A DNA stretch of 34,701 nucleotides from Pseudomonadota bacterium (lineage in GTDB: Bacteria; Pseudomonadota; Alphaproteobacteria; Micropepsales; Micropepsaceae), in assembly GCA_029778105.1 (NCBI GenBank), contig JAKOQZ010000102.1, forward strand, positions 1 to 34,701. Reading direction: 5' to 3'. Shown in pieces: positions 1-8,013 of the stretch. Below the pieces are notes generated by a model that saw only the letters and a program-made list of their open reading frames with translations, ran no database searches and had not been told where the DNA came from. The first letter of the stretch is position 1. Each line of letters starts with the position of its first letter. Made by a program: the position numbers and the translations under genes.

Positions 1-469
1 CCTTGGCGGCGGCATAATTGCCCTGCCCCGGAATCCCCGCGACGCCGACCACCGAGGTGATCGAGACGATGCGGCCCCAGCGCTTCTTCATCATGCCGCG
101 CAGGCACGAACGGGCCAGACGGAAAGCCCCCGTCAGGTTCACGCGGATGATGTCGTCCCACTCCGCGTCCTTCATGCGCATGAAGAGATTGTCGCGGGTG
201 ATGCCGGCATTGTTGACCAGGATATCCACCCCGCCCAGCGCCTTCTCCACCGCCGGCACCAGCGCATCGACGGATGCCGTATCCGCGAGATCCGCCGGGA
301 AGATTTCCGCCCGCTCGCCCAGCTCGGCCTTTAGCGCCTCAAGCTGTTCGACGCGGCGGCCCGACAGCGCCACGGTGGCGCCCTGCGCATGCAGCGCCTT
401 GGCGATGGAAAGCCCGATCCCGCCCGTCGCGCCGGTGACGAGGGCCACTTTGCCCGTCAGATTGAACAT
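1..469 (-). CDS. fabG: 3-oxoacyl-ACP reductase FabG (partial, C-terminus beyond window)
   Basis: NADPH-dependent 3-ketoacyl-ACP reductase of type II fatty-acid synthesis, a cytosolic short-chain dehydrogenase. The 156 visible residues begin at the ATG at 469 (MFNLTGKVALVTGATGGIG), giving the Rossmann TGxxxGIG motif near residues 14-20. NNAG follows at about residue 90, and the active-site Tyr-x-x-x-Lys (NYAAAK) lies at the very edge of the window. The C-terminal part, roughly 90 residues in this family, is cut off. It lies 11 bp downstream of fabD on the same strand, the usual fabD-fabG operon, and a GGAGAG ribosome-binding site sits just before the ATG. Other SDR family members look similar, but the fabD neighbour makes FabG by far the best reading. 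Confidence 0.95.
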   Translation of the reverse strand, partial: MFNLTGKVALVTGATGGIGLSIAKALHAQGATVALSGRRVEQLEALKAELGERAEIFPADLADTASVDALVPAVEKALGGVDILVNNAGITRDNLFMRMKDAEWDDIIRVNLTGAFRLARSCLRGMMKKRWGRIVSITSVVGVAGIPGQGNYAAAK

Positions 470-480
470 CGGGTCTCTCC

Positions 481-1425
481 TCAGACGCTCTTCAAAAACG
501 CTTCGATATCGGCCGGAGTCTCCAGCGACACCGGCTCCACATCGGTGGTGATCCGCTTGGCCATGCCGGTCAGCACCTTGCCGGCCCCCGCCTCCACCAC
601 CTTCGTCACGCCCAGCCCCGGCATCGCCGCGATGGTCTCGCGCCAGCGCACCCGGCCCGTCACCTGCTCCACCAGCAATTCGCGGATCGCCGCCGGATCG
701 ATCACCGGCGTCACGGTCACGTTCGCGATCAGCGGCAGCGAGGGCGTGTTGATCGTGGTGCGCTCCAGCACGTTGGCCATCTCTTCGGCGGCCGGCTTCA
801 TCAGCGGCGAATGGAACGGCGCGCTCACCGGCAGCGGCATGGCGCGCTTGATGCCCAGCGCCTTCACATGCTCCGCGGCGCGGTCGATCGCCGCCTTGTG
901 GCCGCTGATGACCACCTGCCCCGGCGCATTGTCGTTGGCGACGGCGGCGATCTCGCCCGGTGCGGAAATGAGTTTGCACAGCTCTTCGGCTTGCGCGATT
1001 TCCGCGCCCAGCAGCGCCGCCATCGCGCCGACGCCCACCGGCACTGCGCGCTGCATCGCCTGCCCGCGGGCCTTCAGCAGCCTGGCGCCATCGCTCAGCG
1101 AGAACGCCCCCGCCGCGACCAGCGCCGAATATTCGCCCAGCGAATGCCCGGCGACATAGCTGCAACGCTCGGCCAGCCTGAAGCCGCCCTCGCGCTCCAG
1201 CACGCGCACGATCGCCATCGAAACCGCCATCAGCGCCGGCTGGGCGTTTTCGGTCAGCGTCAAGTCGCCCTCAGGGCCTTCGAACATCAGCTTCGAGAGG
1301 TTCTGCGACAGCGCCTCGTCGACCTCGCCGAACACGTCGCGCGCCGCGCCGAACGCATCGGCCAGCGCCTTGCCCATGCCCGGCGCCTGGCTGCCCTGCC
1401 CCGGAAAGGTGAATGCCGTCGTCAT
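481..1425 (-). CDS. fabD: Malonyl-CoA:ACP transacylase FabD
   Basis: Transfers malonyl from CoA to acyl carrier protein, supplying the elongation unit for fatty-acid synthesis in the cytosol. The 314-residue protein has the family's usual length. It shows the N-terminal GQGSQ loop (residues 9-13), the nucleophile motif GHSLGEYSA with Ser95, and the catalytic His in APFHSPLM (His205). The end, with ETPADIEAFLKSV, is typical of alphaproteobacterial FabD. It is the first gene of a fabD-fabG pair on the minus strand. It faces away from the lectin genes that start at 1570, so the 144 bp between 1425 and 1570 must hold divergent promoters. Confidence 0.97.
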   Translation of the reverse strand: MTTAFTFPGQGSQAPGMGKALADAFGAARDVFGEVDEALSQNLSKLMFEGPEGDLTLTENAQPALMAVSMAIVRVLEREGGFRLAERCSYVAGHSLGEYSALVAAGAFSLSDGARLLKARGQAMQRAVPVGVGAMAALLGAEIAQAEELCKLISAPGEIAAVANDNAPGQVVISGHKAAIDRAAEHVKALGIKRAMPLPVSAPFHSPLMKPAAEEMANVLERTTINTPSLPLIANVTVTPVIDPAAIRELLVEQVTGRVRWRETIAAMPGLGVTKVVEAGAGKVLTGMAKRITTDVEPVSLETPADIEAFLKSV

Positions 1426-1569
1426 GCTTTCATCCCTGGTTCATTCGGGCGGCGTCAGACAAGAAGGCGGCGGCGCTGTCAAGGAATGCCAATACGCCGC
1501 ATCGCGGCGGGAAAGCTCCCCGGGCTAGTGTGGCGCCGAACGGGGCGAAGGCCCCATCAGGGGTCTGTC

Positions 1570-2409
1570 ATGCTGAAATCCGGTCTTGCCGCCGCCGCCT
1601 TCGCCCTCGCTCTGGGGGGCGCGTTCGCCGCCCGGGCGGATATTTTCGAATCCGCCAACGCGCCGGGCATGTGCATCAACGCCTCCAGCGGCGGCGTTTC
1701 GATCCTGCCCTGCGACGGCGGCCCCAACCAGGATTTCGCCACCAAGTCGATCGGCGGCGGCCGCATCATCGTGGCGGGCGTGCGCTGCCTCCAGATGGCG
1801 GGCGAGAACAACATGCCCAACCTCGTGCAGTGGTCGCCTTCGGCCTGCACCAAGTTCAGTTTCGGCAATAACGGCCCCGTCTCGGGCGATGGCCTGTGCC
1901 TCGACGTCAAGGGCGGCGGCAAAAAGACCGGCACCAAGGTCATCGGCTGGCGCTGCAACGGCCAGACCAACCAGCGCTGGCTGCGCACCGGAACGGGCAA
2001 GACCGTGGCCGATAATGGCGACGATCTGATGGCCAACGCGACCCAGGGACGCCTGTCGGCCAATCATGCGCCGGATATGTGCCTCTCGGTCGCCGGCAGC
2101 CGCGTCGAGCTGCGCCCCTGCGGTTCGGCGACCAAGTTCAAGCTGTCGGTGGGCGTGCCCGCGACGCCGATCATGGCCCCCGGCAACAAGTGTCTCGACG
2201 GCCAGGGCTCGCAGGGCGAACAGGTGCGGGTCGTCACCTGCCAGGGCGGCCTCGCCTCGGCCCAGTGGACGTTCACCACCAACGGGCTGCTGCGCTCGGC
2301 CAACGGGCTCTGCGCCGACGTCGACGGCGCCAAGCGGCAAGCCGGCACGCCGGTGATTTTCTTCAAATGCTCGGGCAATCCGAACCAACGCTTTACGCTG
2401 ACGCCCTGA
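1570..2409 (+). CDS. Secreted ricin-type beta-trefoil lectin-like protein (paralog 1)
   Basis: Predicted exported carbohydrate-binding protein of 279 residues. The start ATG at 1570 is chosen because it begins a clean signal peptide (MLKSGLAAAAFALALGG, cleavage probably after ARA near residue 23); the same frame stays open upstream to 811 but overlaps fabD antisense. The mature part is two beta-trefoil (ricin B) units. Signs are repeated GMC/LCLDV/LCADVDGA segments, regularly spaced cysteines, and NQRW and NQRF forms of the QxW motif near the end of each unit. No catalytic domain is present. It resembles the next two genes closely, so the three arose by tandem duplication. The sugar ligand is unknown; an enzyme-inhibitor or adhesin role is also possible. 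Confidence 0.85.
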   Translation: MLKSGLAAAAFALALGGAFAARADIFESANAPGMCINASSGGVSILPCDGGPNQDFATKSIGGGRIIVAGVRCLQMAGENNMPNLVQWSPSACTKFSFGNNGPVSGDGLCLDVKGGGKKTGTKVIGWRCNGQTNQRWLRTGTGKTVADNGDDLMANATQGRLSANHAPDMCLSVAGSRVELRPCGSATKFKLSVGVPATPIMAPGNKCLDGQGSQGEQVRVVTCQGGLASAQWTFTTNGLLRSANGLCADVDGAKRQAGTPVIFFKCSGNPNQRFTLTP

Positions 2410-2473
2410 TCGACTTTCATCTCCGGTTCAGGCGGGGTGCGTGAGACAAACAGGAGCGCACCGCGCCGCAAGA

Positions 2474-2492
2474 CCCGGGTGCGGAACCCGGG
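2474..2492. other. Short perfect hairpin between lectin genes 1 and 2
   Basis: CCCGGGT and ACCCGGG are separated by five bases. There is no following T-tract, so this is not a canonical terminator. It could attenuate transcription or stabilise mRNA between the first and second lectin genes. This is seen in the sequence only; the function is inferred. Confidence 0.3.
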
Positions 2493-2535
2493 GATTGCGC
2501 CAGCGTTCTGGGCGATGGGATTGGGAGACAGCCTG

Positions 2536-3387
2536 ATGAAACCGATGAAATCCATCCTTGCGGCGTTGGCCGCGCTGGCGGGGCTGGCGATGTTCGCGCC
2601 CTCCGCCTCTGCCGAAGCGCTGGAGCCCGGCAATGCCCGCGGCATGTGCCTCGACTTCGCGTCCGGGCGCGGCGTGCTCGCGCGCTGCACGGGCGACAAC
2701 CCTCAGGACCTCGACATTCCCAATCGCGGCGCCGACTTCATCCGGGTCGGGCGCTATTGCGTCGCCGCCGCCAATCAGGGCGCGCAGCTTTACGCCACCA
2801 ATTGCCGCAACCGCGCCGAACAGTACTGGACCTACAGCCAGAACGGCACGCTGGTGAACGGCACGGGCCTCTGCGCCGATGTCGAGGGCGGCGCCCGCTA
2901 TGAAGGCGCGCGCGTCATCGCCTATAGCTGCTCGGGCAAGTCGAACCAGCGCTTCTTTGTCTGGCAGGGCGGCTACAATCCCGGCCCCGGCAATGGCGGC
3001 GGCTATCAGGTCCAGGTTCTGCTCTCGCCGACGCATGCGCCGGGCATGTGCCTGGACCGCGACAAGAGCTCCAATCAGATCATCCTGTTCGGCTGCCATG
3101 GCAAGTCGAACCAGGTCTTCACGCTGTCGCAGAGCGGCCGCACCGAGATCCGCGTGAACAATGGCTGCCTCACCGCGTCGGGCAGCAACCGCAGCCCGGT
3201 CTACGCCGCCAGCTGCAACGGCCGGCGCGAGCAGACCTGGGTGGTGCTGAACGACCGCACCATCCGCAATGATGCCTCCGGCCTCTGCCTCGATGTCGAT
3301 GGCGCGGGCCGCTACGACCGCACGCCGGTCATCACATTCAAGTGCTCGGGCAAGGCGAACCAGCGCTTCAACCTCTATTCCCGCTAA
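2536..3387 (+). CDS. Secreted ricin-type beta-trefoil lectin-like protein (paralog 2)
   Basis: 283-residue exported protein. The ATG at 2536 gives a standard signal peptide (MKPMKSILAALAALAGL, cleavage after ASA near residue 26); an in-frame start at 2437 would add a charged leader that hides the signal, so it was not used. Two beta-trefoil units follow. They carry GMCLDFA and GMCLDRD openings, NQRFF, NQVFTL, EQTWVV and NQRFNL versions of the QxW motif, and LCADVEGG / LCLDVDGAG repeats. A Gly/Pro/Asn-rich linker (NPGPGNGGGY) separates the two units. No enzyme domain is visible. The third paralog starts 4 bp after its stop, so the two are probably co-transcribed. Confidence 0.85.
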   Translation: MKPMKSILAALAALAGLAMFAPSASAEALEPGNARGMCLDFASGRGVLARCTGDNPQDLDIPNRGADFIRVGRYCVAAANQGAQLYATNCRNRAEQYWTYSQNGTLVNGTGLCADVEGGARYEGARVIAYSCSGKSNQRFFVWQGGYNPGPGNGGGYQVQVLLSPTHAPGMCLDRDKSSNQIILFGCHGKSNQVFTLSQSGRTEIRVNNGCLTASGSNRSPVYAASCNGRREQTWVVLNDRTIRNDASGLCLDVDGAGRYDRTPVITFKCSGKANQRFNLYSR

Positions 3388-3391
3388 GGGG

Positions 3392-4219
3392 ATGCGACGC
3401 TTGGCGACAGGGGCGGCCTGGGCCGCCCTCGCTCTTCTGGGCGCTGCCGCCGCCGAGCCGGCCTGGCGCGCCCTTCCGGAGATGACGCTTCAGTCCGCCG
3501 ACCTGCCGGGCATGTGCGTCACCGTGACCGGCGAGGGCATCGCCGAGAACCGCGCCTGCACCGGCGCGGCCAATCAGCTGGTCCGCGCGCCCGGCCCGGA
3601 TGGCGGCGTGCTGCGCTATGGCGATCTGTGCATGTCGGCGCCGGATGAGGGCAATTACCCCGAACTGCGCGCCGTGCCCTGCGGCGCGGGCGGCGACCAC
3701 TACTGGATCGTCGATCACAAGGGCCGCCTCGCCAACAATGCCGGGCGCTGCCTCCAGGTGCTGGGCGGTGGGTCGCGCGAGGGCGAGCGGGTCTTCGGCG
3801 CGCGGTGCCTGGAAGACGATCCCTCGCCCGCCGTGTTTCGCTTTGTGCCCTCCGCCGAAATCTGGGACTCGCGCACCGGCGCGGCCATTCTGTCCGGCAA
3901 GGCCTGCCTCGCCTGGCAGGAAGCGGGCAATTTCTTCAGGACCGACGACTGCGCGGCCGCGCCCCACGCGGCGTTCTCCTATGCGGTGAACCGGCCCGGA
4001 CAGATCCGCGCCCGCTCGTCATGCCTCAGGGCCGCCATGAACGACGCGCCGCTCAGTCTCGGCGAATGCCACGACGCGCCCGACCAGATGTGGACCATCG
4101 CGAACGGCCAGCTGATGAATGCCGACGGGCGCTGCGCGCTTCCCGATGCCGATGGCGTCCTGCGCGCAGGCGTCTGCCCCGCCCGCTCCGGCGATTTCGC
4201 GTTTCCGGCGACGCCCTGA
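3392..4219 (+). CDS. Secreted ricin-type beta-trefoil lectin-like protein (paralog 3, divergent)
   Basis: 275-residue exported protein starting at the ATG at 3392, right behind AAGGGG at the end of paralog 2. The signal peptide is MRRLATGAAWAALALLGAAA with cleavage near residue 21. Two trefoil-like halves can be traced through GMCVTVTGEG, RCLQVLGGGSREGERV, SCLRAAM and DQMWTIANGQL. The QxW motifs are more degenerate than in the two upstream copies (for example HYWIVD and DQMW), so binding may be altered or lost in some repeats. Its end is 68 bp before the esterase gene. It belongs with the lectin array, but is the most diverged member. Confidence 0.78.
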   Translation: MRRLATGAAWAALALLGAAAAEPAWRALPEMTLQSADLPGMCVTVTGEGIAENRACTGAANQLVRAPGPDGGVLRYGDLCMSAPDEGNYPELRAVPCGAGGDHYWIVDHKGRLANNAGRCLQVLGGGSREGERVFGARCLEDDPSPAVFRFVPSAEIWDSRTGAAILSGKACLAWQEAGNFFRTDDCAAAPHAAFSYAVNRPGQIRARSSCLRAAMNDAPLSLGECHDAPDQMWTIANGQLMNADGRCALPDADGVLRAGVCPARSGDFAFPATP

Positions 4220-4287
4220 TCTGGCGCGACGTGGACCCTCTCGCTAGGGTCGCGCCGCTTCAGAACAGAACACGCAAGGAAACGTCC

Positions 4288-5430
4288 ATGTCCGCCCCTC
4301 AGGTCCACGGCTTCTGCGATCCGCGCTTCGAGCGGGCGCGCGCTGCCTTCGCCGCCAATTTCGCCACCGGCGCCGATATGGGCGCCAGCTTCGCCGCCAT
4401 CATCGACGGCGCGTTCGTGGTCGATCTCTGGGGCGGCTTCTCCGATGCCGCCGGCACCAAGCCGTGGGAGAAGGACACGATCGTCAATGTCTATTCGACC
4501 ACCAAGACGATGTGCGCCCTCACGGCGCTGCTCTGCGCCGATCGCGGCCTCATCGACTTCGCCGCACCCGTCGCCAAATACTGGCCGGAGTTCGCGCAGA
4601 ACGGCAAAGAGCGCATCACGGTTGCGCAGCTGATGAGCCACACCGCCGGCCTCTCGGGCTTCGGCGAAAAGATCAAAGCCGAAGACCTCTACGACTGGGA
4701 CCGCATCTGCGACATGCTCGCCCGTCAGGCGCCGTGGTGGGAGCCCGGCACGCGCTCGGGCTATCACACGGTCAGCCAAGGCTATCTCGTCGGTGAAGTC
4801 GTCCGCCGCGTCTCCGGCGTTTCGCTCGGCACGCTTTTCCGCACCGAGATCGCCGAACCGCTGGGCGCCGATTTCCATATCGGCCTGCCGCCGAAAGACG
4901 ACGCCCGCGTCGCTGAACTCATCCCGCCCGAACTCAGCCTCGGCGATGTGTCGTCGCACAGCGATGTCGCCAAGCGCACCTTCGCCAGCCTCCATCTCAA
5001 CGCGCGCGAACCGCGCACCGAGGCCTGGCGCCGCGCTGAAATCCCAGCGGCCGGCGGCATCGGCAACGCCCGCTCGGTCGCGCTCGTCCAATCGGTGCTC
5101 GTCAATGGCGGCGTCGCCAAGGGCAAGCGCATCCTCTCGGAAGCCGGCGCCCGCCGCGCGCTCGAACTTCAGATCGAGAACGACGATCTGGTGCTCGGCA
5201 TCCCCGTGCGCTTCGGTCTCGGCTATGGCCTCCCCAGCGCCGTCGCGCCCTTCCCCAACAAGAACACCGCCTTCTGGGGCGGCTGGGGCGGCTCGCTCAT
5301 CGTCGCCGACTACGACGCGAAGATGACCTTCTCCTACGTCATGAACCGCATGAACTCGACGACTACCGGCGACGCCCGCGTCTCCGGCCTCTTCGGCGGG
5401 CTCTATGCGGGGCTCATGGCGGCAGCCTAA
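4288..5430 (+). CDS. Serine beta-lactamase-fold hydrolase (class C / family VIII esterase type)
   Basis: 380-residue hydrolase of the penicillin-binding-protein-like superfamily, most like family VIII carboxylesterases. The nucleophile motif SxxK is Ser70-Thr-Thr-Lys73 (VYSTTKT). The second motif tyrosine is Tyr159 in RSGYHTVSQGYLVGEV, a pattern typical of the esterase subgroup rather than true AmpC enzymes, where YAN/YSN is expected. HTAGLSGF is also characteristic. There is no clear signal peptide, so it is probably cytosolic. The ATG at 4288 follows an AAGGA ribosome-binding site; the frame is open farther upstream but overlaps lectin 3. The substrate cannot be read from sequence; hydrolysis of short acyl esters is the likely activity. 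Confidence 0.88.
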   Translation: MSAPQVHGFCDPRFERARAAFAANFATGADMGASFAAIIDGAFVVDLWGGFSDAAGTKPWEKDTIVNVYSTTKTMCALTALLCADRGLIDFAAPVAKYWPEFAQNGKERITVAQLMSHTAGLSGFGEKIKAEDLYDWDRICDMLARQAPWWEPGTRSGYHTVSQGYLVGEVVRRVSGVSLGTLFRTEIAEPLGADFHIGLPPKDDARVAELIPPELSLGDVSSHSDVAKRTFASLHLNAREPRTEAWRRAEIPAAGGIGNARSVALVQSVLVNGGVAKGKRILSEAGARRALELQIENDDLVLGIPVRFGLGYGLPSAVAPFPNKNTAFWGGWGGSLIVADYDAKMTFSYVMNRMNSTTTGDARVSGLFGGLYAGLMAAA

Positions 5431-5438
5431 AAGGCGCA

Positions 5439-6188
5439 ATGGCGAAGAAGCTGCTCAGCGTTCAGATCCTCGAAAAGCTCGACAGCGACTTCGGTGAAAT
5501 CGTGGTCGCCCGCGTCACCAAGACGGGGGCGATCCTTTACCGCCAGGGCAATTGCCACCAGAGCGAGAGTGACGGGAAAGGCATCAGCCTCTCCACCTAT
5601 ATCCACGCCATCTACGGCTTTCTCGCCCAGGCCAAGGCGCGCAACGTGCTGCTGATCGGGGTCGGCGGCGGCACGCTCGCCAACATGCTCTCCAGCGAGG
5701 GCGCGCGGGTCACGCTGGTCGACATCAACCCCATGTCGTTCGAGGTCGCGCGGCATTATTTCGGCCTGCCCGACAGCCTGCCCCGCCATGTGGAAGACGG
5801 TCTCGCCTTCCTGAATCGCGGGGCGGCCAAGTTCGACGCCATCGTGCTCGACGCCTATCACGCCAGCGAAATCCCCGAACACCTCACGACGCCCGCCTTC
5901 TTCGCCGAAGTCCGCCGCCGCCTGACGCGCCACGGCCTCTGCCTCGCCAATGTCTATGTGAAGAGCGACGCCGACGACGCCGCCCGCCGGATCGCCGCCA
6001 CCATGGCCGAGGAATGGCCCGCCCTGCGCGTGCTCGACACGCCCGGCGCGCTGGAGCGCAACACGATCCTCATCGCCGGCTCGAAAGAGGCGACCGCCCC
6101 GCTCCAGCCGCCCTGGCTGATGCTCAAACCCCGCACCGGCGCCGACGACGTGCGCATGGAGCTCAAGCAGATGCGGTTTGTGGGCTAA
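5439..6188 (+). CDS. Spermidine synthase-like (PABS-fold) methyltransferase-family protein
   Basis: 249-residue cytosolic protein with the Rossmann-like fold of polyamine synthases and SAM methyltransferases. The nucleotide-binding glycine loop is LLIGVGGGTLANML near residue 70. An acidic strand end follows (VTLVDINP), then VEDGLAFL and the active-site-like DAIVLDAYHASEIPEH. Its C-terminus departs from classical SpeE, and the family includes many members of unknown substrate, so polyamine synthesis should not be assumed. It begins 9 bp after the esterase stop and is probably in the same transcript. Confidence 0.75.
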   Translation: MAKKLLSVQILEKLDSDFGEIVVARVTKTGAILYRQGNCHQSESDGKGISLSTYIHAIYGFLAQAKARNVLLIGVGGGTLANMLSSEGARVTLVDINPMSFEVARHYFGLPDSLPRHVEDGLAFLNRGAAKFDAIVLDAYHASEIPEHLTTPAFFAEVRRRLTRHGLCLANVYVKSDADDAARRIAATMAEEWPALRVLDTPGALERNTILIAGSKEATAPLQPPWLMLKPRTGADDVRMELKQMRFVG

Positions 6189-6189
6189 G

Positions 6190-6300
6190 GCCCCCTTCTC
6201 CCGGTGGGGAAAGGCGCTCATGTCAAACGACCAACCGCATTCTCAGAATCAAGGCCTTCCCCCATCGGGGGAAGGTGGCCAAAGGCCGGAAGGGGGACTG
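6190..6300. repeat. Dispersed intergenic palindromic repeat (copy 1)
   Basis: The stretch after the methyltransferase stop holds CCTTCTCCCGGTGGGGAAAGG and CCTTCCCCCATCGGGGGAAGG, two short palindromes. They are followed by GGTGGCCAAAGGCCGG and AGGGGG. A near-identical block, inverted, occurs at 33603-33632, and a GGAAAGGCGCTCA piece recurs at about 33674. This is the usual look of mosaic REP-like elements of GC-rich alphaproteobacteria. Confidence 0.7.
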
Positions 6301-6365
6301 GAAGAACACTCTCCCTCGCCGCCGCTGCGCTTGCGGGCCTTCAACCCGCAAGGCATCGTCTCGCC

Positions 6366-6707
6366 ATGCGCCTTCGGATTCTCGCCCTCGCCGCCTTCGC
6401 CACTCTTGGCGGCTGCGCGACCCCAATCCTCTCGACGTGCCGCCCGGCCATCAATGCCGAACTGCGGAACGATGGCGTCGTCGCCTATGACGGCCTCCTC
6501 TACACGATCGAGGCGTTCGGCCCGAACCTCGCGAAAAGCTACAAGGGCAACAAGGATTGCTATGTCGGCGTCGAGGCGACGCCCGAGGCCCGCGATGCAT
6601 GGGGCGTCACCCTCGCCCAGGCCCTCGCCGCCAACGGCTTCAAGAAAACCAAGATCGCCGACAAGGAATTCTACGACCAGGTCTACGACACGATCCGGTC
6701 GCCTTAG
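6366..6707 (+). CDS. Small lipoprotein of unknown function
   Basis: 113 residues. The start at 6366 is chosen because it opens a lipoprotein signal (MRLRILALAAFATLGGC) with a lipobox LGGC at Cys17; the frame is open back to 6204, but that part is the palindromic repeat. The mature domain has two further cysteines (TCRPAIN and DCYVGVE), which could form a disulfide, and ends in KEFYDQVYDTIRSP. No family is recognised. It is likely membrane-anchored in the periplasm or outer membrane. Its upstream region is filled by the repeat, so its promoter may lie within or before that element. Confidence 0.7.
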   Translation: MRLRILALAAFATLGGCATPILSTCRPAINAELRNDGVVAYDGLLYTIEAFGPNLAKSYKGNKDCYVGVEATPEARDAWGVTLAQALAANGFKKTKIADKEFYDQVYDTIRSP

Positions 6708-6768
6708 GCTTCATGCCAAGCGGTGAACACTTCCACTAGCCTGTGCTTTCGTGCGCGGCACGCACCAG

Positions 6769-7278
6769 CTAGTCGTCTGAGATGACCGCGTGTGCATTTC
6801 CTCTCAGCGTTGGTGGCGAAATCCTAGAAAAGTTCGGTGCTACGTATGGCAGCCACTGCGGCTTCACATACTCAACCGGCTCAGACTGCCCCGGCATTTT
6901 GCGAGTGCCGTTGAACCAAACCGATCGTGATCCCTTGTTCTTGCCAGTCTTGTTTAGTACCGAGAGCTTGATGAACTCTTCGGACGACAATATCCATGTT
7001 GTATCGATGCGCTCTGCGTAAAAGATGAAGTAGTAGTTCTTTCTCAAATCGTGACGGATGCTCGCGAACAGTGCCGCATCCCCGTGTATCACGCGTGATG
7101 AGCGGGCTTTGATTTGGCACTCAACAAACTCGCCGTCGGGCCTCCGCACGATAGCGTCGATGCCAAAATCGTCGACTAGCGGTACGTATACGTCGAGCCC
7201 CTCTTTCAGCATCTTGCCGATAATCCAGTATTCCATTCGACGGCCAAAGCCCGCTGAATGACGAAACGCTGATGACAT
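6769..7278 (-). CDS. PD-(D/E)XK nuclease-like protein (DUF4365-type)
   Basis: 169 residues. The central stretch DDFGIDAIVRRPDGEFVECQIKAR carries the Asp of GIDAI followed by E-x-Q-I-K, the catalytic layout of PD-(D/E)XK nucleases such as the DUF4365 and restriction-type families. The N-terminus (SAGFGRRMEYWIIGKML) resembles the helix that precedes the active site in those families. The DNA is visibly less GC-rich than all its neighbours and uses AT-ending codons, which suggests horizontal gain. It starts only 4 bp after the nitroreductase stop, using an AGGAG site that lies in the end of that gene. No methylase or partner gene is adjacent. Family membership is inferred from the motif; substrate is unknown. 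Confidence 0.7.
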   Translation of the reverse strand: MSSAFRHSAGFGRRMEYWIIGKMLKEGLDVYVPLVDDFGIDAIVRRPDGEFVECQIKARSSRVIHGDAALFASIRHDLRKNYYFIFYAERIDTTWILSSEEFIKLSVLNKTGKNKGSRSVWFNGTRKMPGQSEPVEYVKPQWLPYVAPNFSRISPPTLRGNAHAVISDD

Positions 7279-7282
7279 CGCT

Positions 7283-7951
7283 TCACTCCTCGTGCCAAGT
7301 TGTGAACGCCGACACCGGCTCGCGCTCGCTCACCAGGGCATTCACCGGCGCGGTTTCGTCTTCATAGCCAAGCGACACACCGCACACGATATACTCGTCG
7401 TCCGGCACCTCCAGCACGCGGCGCGTGGCGCTCCAGAACTGGTTCCAGGCCCCCTGCGCGCAGGTCGAAAGGCCCCGGCTCGTGGCGCTCAGCATCAGCG
7501 ACTGCAGGAATATCCCAAGGTCGATATAGCTCATCGAGCCGAGGTCCTTGTCGATGGTGACGATCAGCCCCACCGGCGCGTCGAAGAATTTGTAGTTGCG
7601 GCCCCACTGTTCCCAGCCCGCCGCCTCGTCGCCCTTGGGAATGCCGATCAGGCCGTACATCGCCTTGCCCAGCGTGCGCATGCGCGTGGTGTAGGGCTCC
7701 TTGCGTTTGCCGCGATTGGGAAATTCGGCGACGCTGTCATCCGGGCGCGTCTCGCGATGGGCCAGCACTTCGGCGACCAGCCGGTCGCGCGCCGGGCCCA
7801 TCACCACATGCACTTTCCAGGGCTGGATGTTGGTGCCCGATGGCGAACGCGCCGCATCCTCCAGGATGGCCTCCACCACCTCACGCGGCACGGGATCGGC
7901 CCTGAAGGCGCGCACGGATTTACGGGCGCGCAGCGCGTCGGCGAATTGCAT
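7283..7951 (-). CDS. Nitroreductase-family FMN oxidoreductase
   Basis: 222-residue flavoprotein of the nitroreductase superfamily, probably an NAD(P)H-dependent FMN enzyme in the cytosol. The N-terminal RKSVRAFRADPVP motif contributes the FMN-phosphate-binding arginines. SPSGTNIQPWKVHVV is the classical FMN and dimer-interface segment. The later LGIFLQSLMLSATSRGLSTCAQG and VCGVSLGYED segments are also typical. The natural substrate cannot be predicted; members reduce nitroaromatics, quinones or enones. It follows the HAD gene by 62 bp on the minus strand. Confidence 0.92.
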   Translation of the reverse strand: MQFADALRARKSVRAFRADPVPREVVEAILEDAARSPSGTNIQPWKVHVVMGPARDRLVAEVLAHRETRPDDSVAEFPNRGKRKEPYTTRMRTLGKAMYGLIGIPKGDEAAGWEQWGRNYKFFDAPVGLIVTIDKDLGSMSYIDLGIFLQSLMLSATSRGLSTCAQGAWNQFWSATRRVLEVPDDEYIVCGVSLGYEDETAPVNALVSEREPVSAFTTWHEE

Positions 7952-8013
7952 GGTGTCTCCGGAATGTCAGGCGATGGCGATGCGGAACACGATACCGTCC
8001 GCCCGCGCCGCCG

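Noticed and set aside
2437-2535. Longer start for lectin 2
   Set aside because: It would place a basic 33-residue leader before an otherwise perfect signal peptide.
3979-5439. 486-residue minus-strand open frame
   Set aside because: It is the mirror frame of the esterase gene, rich in Ala/Gly/Arg/Asp with no known motif; the plus strand has clear catalytic motifs.
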